Assembly (NCBI GenBank): GCA_030568195.1
Contig: JAJLTO010000017.1
Span: forward strand, 186,001-250,000
Direction of reading: 5' to 3'
Source: Dipodascopsis uninucleata var. uninucleata
Taxonomy: Eukaryota > Ascomycota > Lipomycetes > Lipomycetales > Lipomycetaceae
Length of the DNA stretch: 64,000 nucleotides
In this document: in pieces, positions 1 through 11,269 of the stretch
Layout of the letters: each line of letters opens with the position of its first letter
How positions within the stretch are numbered: position 1 is the stretch's first letter
Notes under the pieces: generated by a model
Seen by the model: the letters and a program-made list of their open reading frames with translations, nothing else
The model's database searches: none
Told to the model about the DNA's origin: nothing
Position numbers and translations under genes: made by a program

Positions 1-1240
1 TGCGGCATATCGAATTTCTTCACCCTCGCTCTCTTCTGAATTGACTTCATCATTTAATTGATCTTCATCAGAATTGTATATGCCATCTTCAGACGAATGA
101 TAAGATGACATAGAATCATGATCGGTTAACTCGTCTTCTACCATCATTGAATCTTCGTCTGTTTGCGAGGAATATAGGTGACTGGGATGAGAACTGAAGC
201 TTGACTTAGGACTTGCTGTGCGCGAAAAGCTAGTGTTTTGGACCTTACTAACCTGCAAATTCGCTAAGGGATATCTATCAGAAGTAGGAATCTGCGTCTT
301 TGACTTTGGAGTTCGGCTCCAAGGGGAGCCATGGAGCTCCATAACAAGAATAAAATACTCATTGTCAGCAAAGAATTCTACAAGGCGAATAATATGTGGA
401 TGAGGTTGCTGCGATACTCGAAGAAGAACATACAGCTCCATGGGTACGGGACCATGAACAGGATCATGAATCCAACTATGTCTAGGAATCTTTTTTCTGT
501 ACGTGAACTTCACAGCTACCTCCTGCTGGGTATCATTGCTTGTTGCAGACATCACAAAACCAAATCCTAGAAGAAGCAAATTAACCAATTGTGTGAGAAA
601 ATCTCAGAAGTGTATTTTGACGCGTTTCACTGACAATTCAAGACTTACCACCGCTACCAAGTTCATCTCCTAGGATATACTTTGATGCGAAGTCTACATT
701 CAGAGTATATCCCTTGAGCTTATCGCAAACCACTGTTATTCTTTTCTTCCTTGGAGACTTAGTCTTAAGATGACATTTTTTTTGGAGACCATAATCGCGC
801 GAAGACTTAGCTAAACACCTGTTTGGCGATGAAAGGGGAATTCTGCCCGAAGTCGATGAACAAGGCCGATTGCAAGAGATGGCATTGTTATTCTCATAAT
901 AGCCACAACTATTTTCTCTACCAAACTGTTTTCGAAACATGTGCACATCATCACTTCTGTACTCCTTCTGCGGCCGATGACCGATTGGGGGTAGTCTTAG
1001 ATTTGGAGGAGGATGGCCATGATGATGCTGATGAGTATACTTATCATATCCGAAAGAGTCAGCACGAAGTCCAGGAGCAGTTGATAAATGCGGGAGATAT
1101 GGTGACGATGGATGTGGAGGAGACGAAGAAAAAGATGAAGAGCTTGATGAAGGGTAGTAGAGCGACGGAAGGTTGCTCATGTATACCGGGGTGGGAGGCG
1201 GTGAGGAAGGAAGAGGAGGAGGGAAGTAATTGTTCTGCAT
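1..1240 (-). CDS. PAS-kinase-like Ser/Thr protein kinase, 5' part
   Basis: Partial gene running off the left edge. Exon 1 is 1240-649, the intron is 648-567 (GTAAGT...CTTCTAG, 82 bp) and exon 2 is 566-1, giving about 386 residues. The first ~165 residues are Pro/Ser/His-rich and look disordered. The kinase domain starts near residue 188; the splice joins the glycine loop (ELGSGG|FGFV). The VAVK lysine is about K217 and the helix-C glutamate about E241 (VPMELYVLL). The stretch HPHIIRLVEFFADNEYFILV then ELHG resembles PAS kinases (yeast Psk1/Psk2), which phosphorylate targets in sugar-storage and metabolic control. After ELHGSPW there is an acidic, Ser-rich insertion of at least 100 residues that still continues at the edge. 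The N-terminus is too short for the usual PAS region. The kinase call is firm; the subfamily is inferred from this segment, and the catalytic loop lies outside the window. Confidence 0.72.
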
Positions 1241-4200
1241 GCTGGATTAAATTCGACAGCTTCAGAGTGCACTAGACATTCAATGCCAGTCTTTAACAAA
1301 CAATACAATCGATAGATAGAAGATATAGAGTATATGATCAGTGAGAAAGTAATCTAAGAGATTTGTTTAGATAAATAGCTAAGAAGATGAAGGAGAATGA
1401 GGATTTCAGAAATGTACTGGCTATTTTTTTGTTGGAGACGCGACGCGTTCTGTTTACATTATGAGCCGCACACCAATCGCGTTCCGGGCGCGTTGTAGAC
1501 GTGTCTCGAAAATGAAGTAATTAAGCAAGCATCAACAGGAAAATTCATACAAAAGTATACAGTAGCGTGGATGAGGTTATCAGAAACCAGCAATATGACA
1601 AAAAGAATGAAGATAGAGAGATGAAATCTTATAAATGTGTAATAAAATAACATGACTCAGAGTAATACATGTCTTCTGAGCACAATTGGTCGACGTAGAG
1701 ACAAAAGTATTTTTATATCGAGCATAGCAAGACAATGCGAACGATGGAGCCAAGGAAAACTGATGGAATCCTTTATAGTTGACTAGGACTCAGCAATTCA
1801 GTTAGTATGTGACTTATAGGCTGTCGCTGAGACACCACGATAGCCTGTCCAATATTAATAGCGTCGAAGACACTATTTTCCAGTATTTTATATAATATCG
1901 AACAAGAGCACTATTAGTTCTCTAACGTAAGATCCTAAAAAGAAATGTAGCTTTTCTCATCGAGCTGCTTCAGTTTGCATATTGGGTCGAGAATTGGTCC
2001 ATCTGCTAATAAAACTAAGCACTGATGTGTAACAATAATAGTTATCATAAACGAAACAATTCTTAGCTGTAATAGAGATGTATGAACACTTCCAATATAC
2101 ACAACCAATTCATTGCTCGTATTTGTATTCAAAAATATTTCAATACAGTAGGCTGCAATTTCATATAGGTGACATGATCTGTCGTGATGAGTATGCGCCC
2201 ATTGCCAACATTTCCAAACCAAAGATGCCACCGCAGTGGTCTATGCTATAAAATGCGAAACGATGAAGAAAGTCTCTGGGAATAATCATCCTTTCTGAAT
2301 ATACTGCAAGCATTTGTGGGTAGTGAGTATGGCATAATATTAGTATTAGCTAGGCATAGTAATACTAATAATCTGAAAATAGCGCGGGCGATCGTCTATC
2401 ATACATACCTTGACAGTAATCTTTTTCGGCCGAAGACAGACATCAACAACTAAAAAGACTCTGCAATCATCCAAACGACGCTTGGTCTTATGCTAAGCGA
2501 AGCGAAACGGATCGTCAAGGTAAAGTCTCTCAGATTACTAACTCCTCCCAGTATTCATCTCAGGGACATTTTGATTACTCATGTGTTAAGCCACCTCTTG
2601 CTATGCAACGAATCAAAGAGGCGACCATCCGAAACTTGGAACTGTTTTAATGGAGAAGTGGTCTAGATGAGCAAAGCTGGAGTGATTGACATTAATTAAA
2701 AGATTCGAAGAATTTCAGATTGCCCAAACACAAATTACCATGCCTGCGCTATAATAACGATACTAACTTCAGATAGTCATATGCCCTCATGGCGCAGGTG
2801 TTATGCGGTTGAAGTCTCACACAAAGCGAGAGGCACACTTCTTACCTGCAACTGGGTCAAGCAGAACTTCTAAATTAGAGTGCATTTCGATGTGTTAGCT
2901 AGCATGTCTAAACAGGTCACCCAGACATTTGATGAATTCTACAGCGAAAAAGTACATGGTGGTATGAAAACAGGGACCATTATCGTACTTAGATCAGCCA
3001 TGCGCCATTGAGCCGTCTCACGACTCTTTTAGCTATAGATGCTGCCGTCTACAAAGCCAAGAGGGAGGAACGATTAATGTCAGACTTCGTAGCGATATCC
3101 TTGACAAAGAAGACAACAAAGAAGACAACGAGTATCGTGTAGCAAAGATAGCCGCTCTACTTAATATTTGGGAATTATAAGAAAAGACGCGGGTAATCTG
3201 ATCATATTAGATTTGATATTCTGTCACGGACCTTGGCTGAGATGCTTAGACGTACTTGTTCCTCAAATTAAGAGTACATATAACAATTATGATTCGCAGG
3301 CGCCGACAACCATATATCAGTAATGTAACGGTGTCAGCTCAAAGGTAACCAGTACCAAAAGCTTTCCGAGAATTGCTTGCTCAATCACAAGGAAAAAAAG
3401 AAACTCAGAAATAAAACAAGACAACGGAACGGAGAAAAAAGGTTGCGAATTTTACTATTTCCGGATCTACACAAAACCCATAATTATTCATTTAGAGATA
3501 TATGAAGGACGTTCGGAATAACTAAAAATCCGAGTCAGAAAAAGCATAGAGAATTCACCGACTGACCCGGGTCAAACAAGTTAAATCCGAAGTAACAAGG
3601 AAGACAACTTTGAGATTGCGCAATTTGAATAACGAGTCACAAGTAGCAAATCTTTATCGCGTAAGATGAGCGCGTCGGATAACTGGCACAGCGACTATTA
3701 ATTTGCCCAAAACTCCTGACCCGAAACCCTTAAAAATCACAAATCTGAATCACAAAAAGGCTGGAAATTTCTTCTCAGCATAAATATCGCCCATTTTCTA
3801 TTCGTTTTCGTTGAGAAATAAGAAAAAAAAAGATCTTCTACTACGAATACCGGCGAGATCTGGCAAATGAACCAGTTCTGATCCTGTATAACAGACAGTC
3901 AAATATATAGACAGCATTTTTGTGCTGTAAAAGTAAAACGAACGCGAAACGCATACTGATTGAGAGAATATTTTGGACACTGCGCGAAATAGCTAAGGAC
4001 CGCTCGATCCAGAAACCATAGAAGGCATTGGCTCAGCATAAACGATATCAAGAGTTTACTAGTATAATAGACTCTCAGAAGGCTCAAGTCCAGCTCAGCT
4101 ACAGTATAAGCGCCTTCTACTCCAGACAGAATTCAGATCAGACACGAAGGTAACACTCGCTGCTCTTTCAGACACACGAAGTACAAAGAGCGCTTACACT

Positions 4201-4323
4201 GGTAAACGTCGGATAGATTGTTATCGGCAATCACAACAAGGAGAGAAACACACAGTCAACTCTTTTACGAGTCGAATGGATTTGACAGGAATACAAGTAC
4301 CGAATTAGTCAATTGAATTAAAA
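1241..4323. other. Intergenic region, divergent kinase/TAM41 promoters
   Basis: About 3.1 kb without a convincing gene. Short open frames near 1.5-2.2 kb and 3.8-4.1 kb have no recognisable domain. The last kilobase before TAM41 is purine-rich on the + strand. A perfect 12-bp palindrome, TGACCCGGGTCA, lies at 3563-3574. No tRNA or mobile element was seen. Confidence 0.5.
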
Positions 4324-5754
4324 ATGTATAAAATAGGTTGCCGCGCCGGCACAGCAAGTTGGCTGTTGAGACGAGCGAGTGTGGGGAACTTGTGTAGACC
4401 CAGCTGGCAACGACATGATCAGCGACACCTCACTGGCGGGATTGAGTCGTCTGCAGGTTCCTCACCACCACCGCCACCACCGTCTCATATATCTCCTTTA
4501 GTGGGTGCCAAGAAGCCGAAGTTCAGACCAAAGCACGTACTACCGGAGGCTGTTAGAGGAGACCAGTATCTGTTGCATGATGACCTCACGCACGACAGAC
4601 TTCTAAAGGAAGTGACCAAGTTTTCACAACTACCCGAGAACTTTGGATTTAACCAGCATATACCGATTGACGATGAAATGAAGGAAAGGCTCAGATCTAC
4701 TCTGTGGATGTTCAAAGCGCCTATTCGTTATGCCTTTGCTTATGGCTCAGGCGTATTTTCCCAGGGCCAGAAGTATAAGTCTGGCGAAAAACCACAGATC
4801 GATTTAATTTTTGGTGTAACATATGCAGAGCACTGGCATAGTCTCAATATGTCACAATATCCGGAGCATTATTCTTTTTTGCGCAGATTTGGTAGTGGTG
4901 CAGTAAGTTTTGTTCAGGACAAAGTAGGTGCAGGTGTTTATTTTAACCCATACGTTGAGATCAATGGTATGGTGATTAAATATGGTGTTGTCACTATTGA
5001 CACACTTTGCCGCGATTTAATCAATTGGGATACGCTCTATTTGTCTGGTAGATTGCACAAACCTGTTAAGATTCTTAGGGATGATCCCAGAGTGCGTCTG
5101 GCAAACCAACGTAATTTATTCTCGGTCCTCAGAACAGCTTTGCTACTTCTTCCTGAGACTTTTACCGAGCATGATCTCTACACCACCATTGCGTCGATCT
5201 CATACATGGGTGATCCACGTATGTCTGTTGCTGCTGAAAATCCTAATAAGGTTCAAAATATTGTAAACAACCAACGTCACCACTTTCACAGACTTTATGC
5301 GCCTCTTATTGACACGCTGCCCAACATTGAAATTGCAGGTGGGGTTAGTGAACTGACGGACAATGTGAAGCTTGTGCAGGATATGGATCCAGTCCGCCGT
5401 GGGAACATGGTCTCACGGTTACCAAGCTCTTTCCGACAGAAGATATATTCACGATACACTTCGTTGCTAGGTGTCGAAGCGGATACCAAGTCAGAAGGCT
5501 TGTCAGACCAGAGTGGTGGATCCAGCGTTGATATGATCCTTTCTCGGTCTGGACAAGGCAGTGAACTCGACAGACATATTGCTGCTCACCAAGACTTGCC
5601 AAAGGAGATTGCTCGTGCACTTAGATTTACAGTTAATGGTCCTGCGCTGTCACAAAGTATCAAAGGTGTTTTTACTGCTGGTTTCAGTAAGAGTCTTCGG
5701 TATGGGTCAGAGAAATACCACAAATGGCAAGATGGTCGCAACGAAAGTTCATAA
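4324..5754 (+). CDS. TAM41: Mitochondrial phosphatidate cytidylyltransferase
   Basis: Single-exon gene for 476 residues. Tam41 makes CDP-diacylglycerol from phosphatidic acid and CTP on the matrix side of the inner mitochondrial membrane, the first step toward phosphatidylglycerol and cardiolipin. The first ~45 residues are rich in Arg, Ser and Ala with almost no acidic residues (RRASVGNLCRPSWQR), as expected for a presequence, followed by a six-proline run. The nucleotidyltransferase core is clear: AYGSGVFSQ near residue 140, QIDLIFGV near 160 and NPYVEINGMVIKYGVV near 215. The C-terminal SQSIKGVFTAGFSKSLRYGSEKYHKW is also typical. It converges with IST1 across about 250 bp. The start is the first ATG (AAAATG context) and the length fits fungal Tam41 with an extended N-terminus. 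Identification is strong. Confidence 0.95.
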   Translation: MYKIGCRAGTASWLLRRASVGNLCRPSWQRHDQRHLTGGIESSAGSSPPPPPPSHISPLVGAKKPKFRPKHVLPEAVRGDQYLLHDDLTHDRLLKEVTKFSQLPENFGFNQHIPIDDEMKERLRSTLWMFKAPIRYAFAYGSGVFSQGQKYKSGEKPQIDLIFGVTYAEHWHSLNMSQYPEHYSFLRRFGSGAVSFVQDKVGAGVYFNPYVEINGMVIKYGVVTIDTLCRDLINWDTLYLSGRLHKPVKILRDDPRVRLANQRNLFSVLRTALLLLPETFTEHDLYTTIASISYMGDPRMSVAAENPNKVQNIVNNQRHHFHRLYAPLIDTLPNIEIAGGVSELTDNVKLVQDMDPVRRGNMVSRLPSSFRQKIYSRYTSLLGVEADTKSEGLSDQSGGSSVDMILSRSGQGSELDRHIAAHQDLPKEIARALRFTVNGPALSQSIKGVFTAGFSKSLRYGSEKYHKWQDGRNESS

Positions 5755-6006
5755 ACTAGATATTTTGATGATATTTTGATGTATTTACGTAATCCACAGT
5801 TCTCTTTTTCACTTTACCTACTTCTTGGTATATAACATTTAAAATATATAACTCAGCATTTGCAAGCTGCTAAAATGACAAATACTTTGTAGAATATGAA
5901 CTGAATAAATGACCTCAATGAAATGGAACCAAGTTAAACCAAAACATGATAAACAATACATAGGAAAAAACTACTTAATATTATGACAACACAGAGAAAA
6001 GATGCC

Positions 6007-7354
6007 TTAGCGCTTCAATGCAGCAAATCGTTTTGACAGCTCATCGAGATCAGGAATATCGCTCTTTTTGCTGCTTGCAGCAGCAGGCTTGGAAATGCTT
6101 TGACCCTGAAACACAACCTTTGGCTTTGGATTCTCAGAAGTAGCGGCAATAGGGGCTACGCTGATAGGAGAAGCTTGATTGCCAGGCTCAGCTTGACCAA
6201 CTGAAGGAAGCTGCAGACCTGAGTCAGTCTCGCCAATTCCACCACCAGATCCGCCGTCGTCATCATCATAAAAGTCGTCATTCTGATGTAAGAACTTTTT
6301 TCTCTCTTCCTCCGGGAGACCTTGCCAGGGAATTCGGTATGTTCGTGCAATTTCCTCGAGATACAAGGTGACAAGCTCCTCCTTTGGAGGTTCAATGATA
6401 AGCTTCTTGAGTACGCGCTCAGGGATAGTCTTTTCGGGTTCATCTAAGGTTTCTCTGGCGAATTCTTTTCCAAACTTAAGAATCAGCATATCACGGACTT
6501 GTTGTAGCTCTTTAATGTCAGTTCGGCCTGACGCGTAGATCACTGAGCGTACAGCTTCTTCTAGACCGGGGTCGCAGTCTCGTCTACAGCTTAATGTTAG
6601 CATTATCTTTCAAATTGTGGTATCCGCACATCACGCAACTCGTGAGAGCACATAGTGATAAGTGAATGACATACCTCTGCTCAATAAGACCTATTCTTGC
6701 AAGTAGTAGCTCACAGTAAAGCTCTAAAATCTCGAGAAGTTCGATGTTTATTTCGGTGCGAATGATGTTTTCGACTCTGATACGAGCACTCTGATCTTTC
6801 GATACTTCTAGAAGATGAGCAATCTATAGAAAAATGATATTGGTCTAGTTAGCTGATCTGAGCAGGAAATTGAATATCTTCGAGATCACGGAAATAGTAG
6901 TAGATCTAGCAATTCTACGTACTAGACTGTACACGAGACGACGACAAACTCATTGCCACTGCTTCCCGCTATATACTTACATCTCGTCGCTGCTGCTTCG
7001 CCACAGCGGCATCCTTTTGCTGCACATACCGTAGCCTGCTGATAGATAGCTTGAGATGGATTTTTAATCTTGTCTATATGAGCAGGACGAAGTTAGAAGA
7101 GTTCCACCACAATACAATAATGATTGGTACGGCGATATGGTTTGTAGTACTATGCGAACACGGAATCCCTATTCTGCACATATGCACACCAACATTCAGG
7201 TAACAAGGCACGCTTACAGACACAACATTCGTACAAAATGAAGTAGCCGACAAGCATTCGTCCCCAGTTATCGTTTCCATTGATGTTTGCGGTGTAATCA
7301 GCACCAGTCCAACAGTGATAAGGCACTTACAGTCAAAGGATTCGCTGGTGGCAT
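6007..7354 (-). CDS. IST1: ESCRT-III regulator Ist1, four exons
   Basis: Exons read on the minus strand: 7354-7331 (MPPANPLT), 7073-6981, 6823-6675 and 6583-6007, giving 280 residues. Donors are GTAAGT, GTAAGT and GTATGT; the last intron has a TGCTAAC branch site. The joins are phase 0, 0 and 2 and restore the Ist1 domain: LKIHLKLSISRLRYVQQKD, then IAHLL, QSARIRVENIIR and LEILELYCELLLARIGLI. Ist1 binds Did2 and Vps4 on endosomes and tunes ESCRT-III disassembly during multivesicular-body sorting. The acidic/Gly/Pro linker ends in DLDELSKRFAALKR, a good MIM1 motif for the Vps4 MIT domain. The first exon is only 24 nt and is followed by a 257-bp intron. The start is supported by that splice and an upstream stop. 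Identification is strong; intron edges were read by eye. Confidence 0.93.
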
Positions 7355-7449
7355 TTTAATCTTTATTCGTCTAGATTCTCTAGAATTTTGTCGGCGCAAA
7401 GAAGGCGAAATTGGCTAAAATTCAGCACGCTCTTATTTTCACACCTGTG

Positions 7450-7851
7450 CTATCCACTCAAGCTCGGCCTTTCCAATAACCGTAGATGAGCGGCGAAGTG
7501 CTCTGTAAACTTGCTAGCACTTTTCCTGCCTCGCGCAAAATGCTGGGTTAGGCTCTCTAGTACAATACCCACCTGTTTTGTCATTTGGATAAGGGCATAA
7601 TTCAATCGAGCACGATACCCTTGTGCGGTGTCTATGGTACAATAACCTCGAGACATAAGCTGTCCGCAGTTACTTTGTTCCCAAGAAGGGTTCTTGCTTG
7701 GCAGCGGCATATCGGTACTGACAGAACAGGACAGGGAACAATGAGCCTCACTTAATGCGGCTAGGAACTGGAGGGGTATCAGAAGGACATGAAACAGTGG
7801 ATAAGGATAAGCCCGTAAGAGTATTGACTGCCAATGCTGGCGAGAAGACAT
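7450..7851 (-). CDS. Small hypothetical ORF, doubtful
   Basis: An ATG-started frame of 133 codons ending about 95 bp upstream of the IST1 start on the same strand. I recognise no domain. The N-terminus has a hydrophobic stretch (FHVLLIPLQFLAALSEA) that could be a weak signal sequence; the C-terminus is basic and helix-prone. It may be a chance frame in the IST1 promoter, or one exon of a small gene whose other exons I did not find. It is listed because its position and length leave a real gene possible. Confidence 0.2.
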   Translation of the reverse strand: MSSRQHWQSILLRAYPYPLFHVLLIPLQFLAALSEAHCSLSCSVSTDMPLPSKNPSWEQSNCGQLMSRGYCTIDTAQGYRARLNYALIQMTKQVGIVLESLTQHFARGRKSASKFTEHFAAHLRLLERPSLSG

Positions 7852-8573
7852 GATTTATTGGCAAGGCAGCAGGCGAAGTTGTATAGGGAATACATAGCAT
7901 AGAAAACCTAGTATGGGGGTAACAAAAATAATTGCGGGTAGAATTGCACGTAGTGAATGGCGATGATAGTTACAGGAATTGTATGACTAGAAGTAACTAA
8001 ATAGACGAAATAGGAGAGAGTATGAGAGCGGGAGGTGATAGACTAGGATAAATAGAGCATATAGAAGGGGCAATATTCAATTCAAAAGATGGAGTAATTC
8101 GTGCTTGGATACTAGTTTACTACTACAATAGACAATTAATTGAATCACACTCCGTGCCTGTATATATCGAACCAGCGCTGCATAAGCATGTCTGCACAGG
8201 CAAATAGCTGCCGTCTAGCTTTGCAAGTGACCAGATTAGACCACAAGCGACTTTTGAGACTTTAGCCTTGTTTTGACTGAGTCTCGATCTCGGGCGGCAA
8301 TTATACTTGACTGAGGTGATTGGCTAGAACGAGAGACAGATCTGATACGGATAGCGAAGCAGATAGATTAACGAGTCCGCGTTGTGCATTTGGTCAGGAT
8401 ATTGCAATTTCCTTGCGCTCTTTTCTTTTCTGCTTTCTTTCCCTTTTTCTTTTTATTGTTCATTTTAAGCACTGCAGGAGCCTGTATTGTGTACGAGAAG
8501 TAATACAATTTAGCCAAGGCAGCATAGCGGTAAGCGAAAGCCATACGACCATTGTAATGCTAGAGGGAGACTA

Positions 8574-8587
8574 ACTGTCTAGACAGT
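8574..8587. promoter_or_regulatory. Perfect 14-bp palindrome ACTGTCTAGACAGT
   Basis: Perfect inverted repeat centred on TCTAGA. Its 10-bp core TGTCTAGACA recurs in the palindrome at 9608-9623, about 1 kb further toward MSB2. It could be a dimeric regulator site. The factor is unknown. Confidence 0.35.
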
Positions 8588-9371
8588 CGAATACGACTAC
8601 GGACTGCGCATAATCCGGGTAACAAAACACATCCTAGGAACTGCAATGAGAGCTAGCTAGAGATTAATTAATTGCCTCGATACGCTTTGGGAGCGGAATT
8701 AATAAAGTGCAAGGGAGCAGCAATATAGAGTAAACTATTTGCCTCTCGCTTACTGGAGTCATTAGATATCCCAAATGGTGATGGCGATAGCACTGGTGCA
8801 GACAGAGCGCGGGCAAAAGAGATGTGAACTGCAAGCTTGCGGGAAGAGTCTCGCTACTTAAGATATGGGGCAAAGATGACGCAGATTCCCATCAATATCC
8901 AGAAACATTTCGTAAACATAAGCGATTACTAACAACAAGCTCACATTAAAGACCATACCAGCAACAGAAGCGTGTCACACCGAGTCAAGCGAAGTAGGCG
9001 AAAGGCATATTTGCCTAATACCGACTAGTTTGGACTCTACGACGATGGACGCCATGTTGCGATGCGCGTAGCTACTGGTGCAGCGAGCGAGAAAGTAAGC
9101 GAGATAGCCGAGCAATAGAGTAAATAAAGAAAGCGAGGAGGACATGAAAGAAGGAAGCTAGCTGCTAAGAACTCTGCATGGAGACTGGTTCTCTTTACTT
9201 TTTTCTCTCTGTTACATAATGCTAGTGCTCACATATTTGCAATTAAACTATCTTCAGCTTGTCGTTATATTTACACTATTAATAGTTTCATAGTCATAAT
9301 AATCATAATGGTCATACTAATGTTAACGGTGATAGTAGTAGGTACGCCTAGCAAGTGACGGCGCTTCGCCA

Positions 9372-9379
9372 GCACGTGC
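9372..9379. promoter_or_regulatory. GCACGTGC E-box palindrome
   Basis: CACGTG core with matching flanks, the class bound by fungal bHLH factors such as Cbf1 and Pho4. An identical 8-mer lies at 9623-9630. It is about 3 kb from the MSB2 start, so function is uncertain. Confidence 0.3.
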
Positions 9380-9607
9380 ACCAGCTAGTAACCGCCCGAT
9401 ATCAATAGTCTGCATGCTTGATGCATTGGTATTTGACTCTGAAAGCGTCAGCCTGAGTGCGTGTACTTTTTATTTACCACAGATCATACATCGACTCTTT
9501 GATCCGGCCATATCGGCCTCACAGAATTTAACCGCATAACAGTGCGCTCAGGCTTGCTTGCTTTCTTGCGTAGTTTCTGCGATGTGGTTCTGGCGATTGT
9601 GTGGTTT

Positions 9608-9630
9608 CGTTGTCTAGACAACGCACGTGC
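9608..9630. promoter_or_regulatory. 16-bp palindrome abutting an E-box palindrome
   Basis: CGTTGTCTAGACAACG (9608-9623) is a perfect palindrome and shares its TGTCTAGACA core with 8574-8587. It overlaps by one base a second palindrome, GCACGTGC (9623-9630). Two adjoining perfect palindromes suggest a composite protein-binding site in the MSB2 upstream region. Confidence 0.4.
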
Positions 9631-10640
9631 ATGGCCACGTCTCCGAGCGCCAGGCACAGATATGCAGTTCCCGAGTCATATAAAGCAAGGGGCCGTAAGA
9701 AGGGGGCGTTGAAAGCAACGATATCTGGATAGCTAGCAAGGAGTGGCAGATAACCTTACCTGCGGTAGCCAGCGAGCCAGCTGCAGAGGCATTTCTGGCA
9801 GTGAAAATGGCAGCAGTCCTTCGTGGGTGCACAGGTGGCTAGCTTCCAGTAGTTAAGAGTACGAGAAACTTCGCTTAGTACGAGCCGGCACAAGCAGCAA
9901 TGTAGAGGGCGAGGTGACAGTAGTAAGAGCTAGGATAATCATAAACCTCACCAGCATTTACACACGCACGCAATAGTGCCTTAGCTACTGCATCACGGTT
10001 AATACCGATAGCGTTACTACGCTGACCGTAGTTCAGCGATAATGACTGTATAATAGCATCGAATAAAATGAATAGTAATCAAAAACGAAATGAAAGGAAT
10101 CATAAATAAGGGTAGAAGAAACACAAAGTTCTCCGTGCTTATTGCTCCAGACTAAGCCAGCACCGCCATCGCTGCTACTGCACTCCGCAGCCTGGTGCTC
10201 GATACACTTTGCTCATCTCCCAGTGGCCCTAACCACGGCCCATTATGGTTTGCGTAAGATAGGGCTCATTTTAATAAGATTAATTCTGCTTGCTTGGGTG
10301 GCTCACTAGCATCCCCAGCAGGAGTGCCATTGCAATTAGCACCTGAATTCTGCGCCTTGTGGGCATGAATGTAGCTGTTTATGGTTACGATTACTATCTT
10401 TGTCGCGTTTAAGGTATTGTGAGGCATCTTAAACAGAAACAACAGTCAACTACAGTGAGCTACCTGATACTAAGCTTGCATCGAAGCGGCAGCGAGCTAT
10501 TTTCGTTGTGGTGTAGTTTATAGAATGTTTTACTCTATCTGTTCTCCCTCCTTTTTATACGCTTTTGTCTCTATTGCTTGTCGCTTCTCTGTAGAGTAAA
10601 ACGCGACGATAGCTCCTGTCCAAGTGGACGAACTTTAGCG

Positions 10641-10663
10641 ACAACAACAACAACAACAACAAC
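10641..10663 (+). repeat. ACA triplet microsatellite
   Basis: An uninterrupted ACA run of seven to eight units in noncoding DNA, followed by imperfect copies and a short ATA run. A simple slippage repeat. Confidence 0.9.
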
Positions 10664-11269
10664 AGCACCAACAAAATTAATAATAATAGTCACCACCAGA
10701 CCCAATAGCCATTGTAACTAGCATATCTAAGAGGAGCATAATCGAAAGAAGAGGCTATCTTTATATAGACCAGTAGTTCACGATAATGGTCGTGTTAGAG
10801 GTACAACAACAACATAGCACAGGAAACAGCTTGATTAAAAAGGCTGCCAAACTATTATATTAGACACTATATATGCATGTGTATGCAGAAGAAGAAAGTA
10901 ATGTAAGATACTAATTGCATTAAAAGTGGGATATAAAGAGAAAATAGAACAGAAGGGAATTAATAACAGAGGATAGCAGCCTATCATGCAAGAATAGTAC
11001 CAGAGTATATGCTTTTATGTATGTAATATACGTGCAGAATAGATTAAGTGCATTTATCGCAACTTTTGCATGCAGAGTGCAATATATTTAGAGTAGAGTG
11101 CTTTTAAATTGAGCAATAGACCAAAACAGCAAACCCTTTTTAGACTGTAATAGATTATTAGCAAGGTAAAATCAGGTTCTGTGTTGCGTCGTCCGATCCG
11201 TGCAAACTTCATTTTTGTGTTCATTCCATTTTAATTTTTAGTGTTAATTTTACTTGTTTACTGCCACTA

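Larger units (their letters stand above)
7852..11269. other. Long gene-free region upstream of MSB2
   Basis: No convincing coding region in 3.4 kb; open frames here are under 90 codons and show no domain. Composition varies: bases 9361-9420 hold 34 G/C out of 60, while the stretches near 9.24-9.34 kb and after 10.8 kb are AT-rich. It holds two related palindromes and two GCACGTGC sites (listed separately), an ACA triplet run and many dispersed ATAATAATA-like words. Together with the leader that follows, MSB2 has about 4.5 kb of upstream DNA. Likely roles are an extended promoter or noncoding transcripts; this is inference. Confidence 0.5.

Noticed and set aside
823-1275. 150-codon + strand frame
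   Set aside because: Antisense shadow of the kinase first exon; the minus strand has the kinase glycine loop and a matching splice site.
1935-2231. 98-codon minus frame between the kinase and TAM41
   Set aside because: No domain and no neighbouring exon that would extend it.
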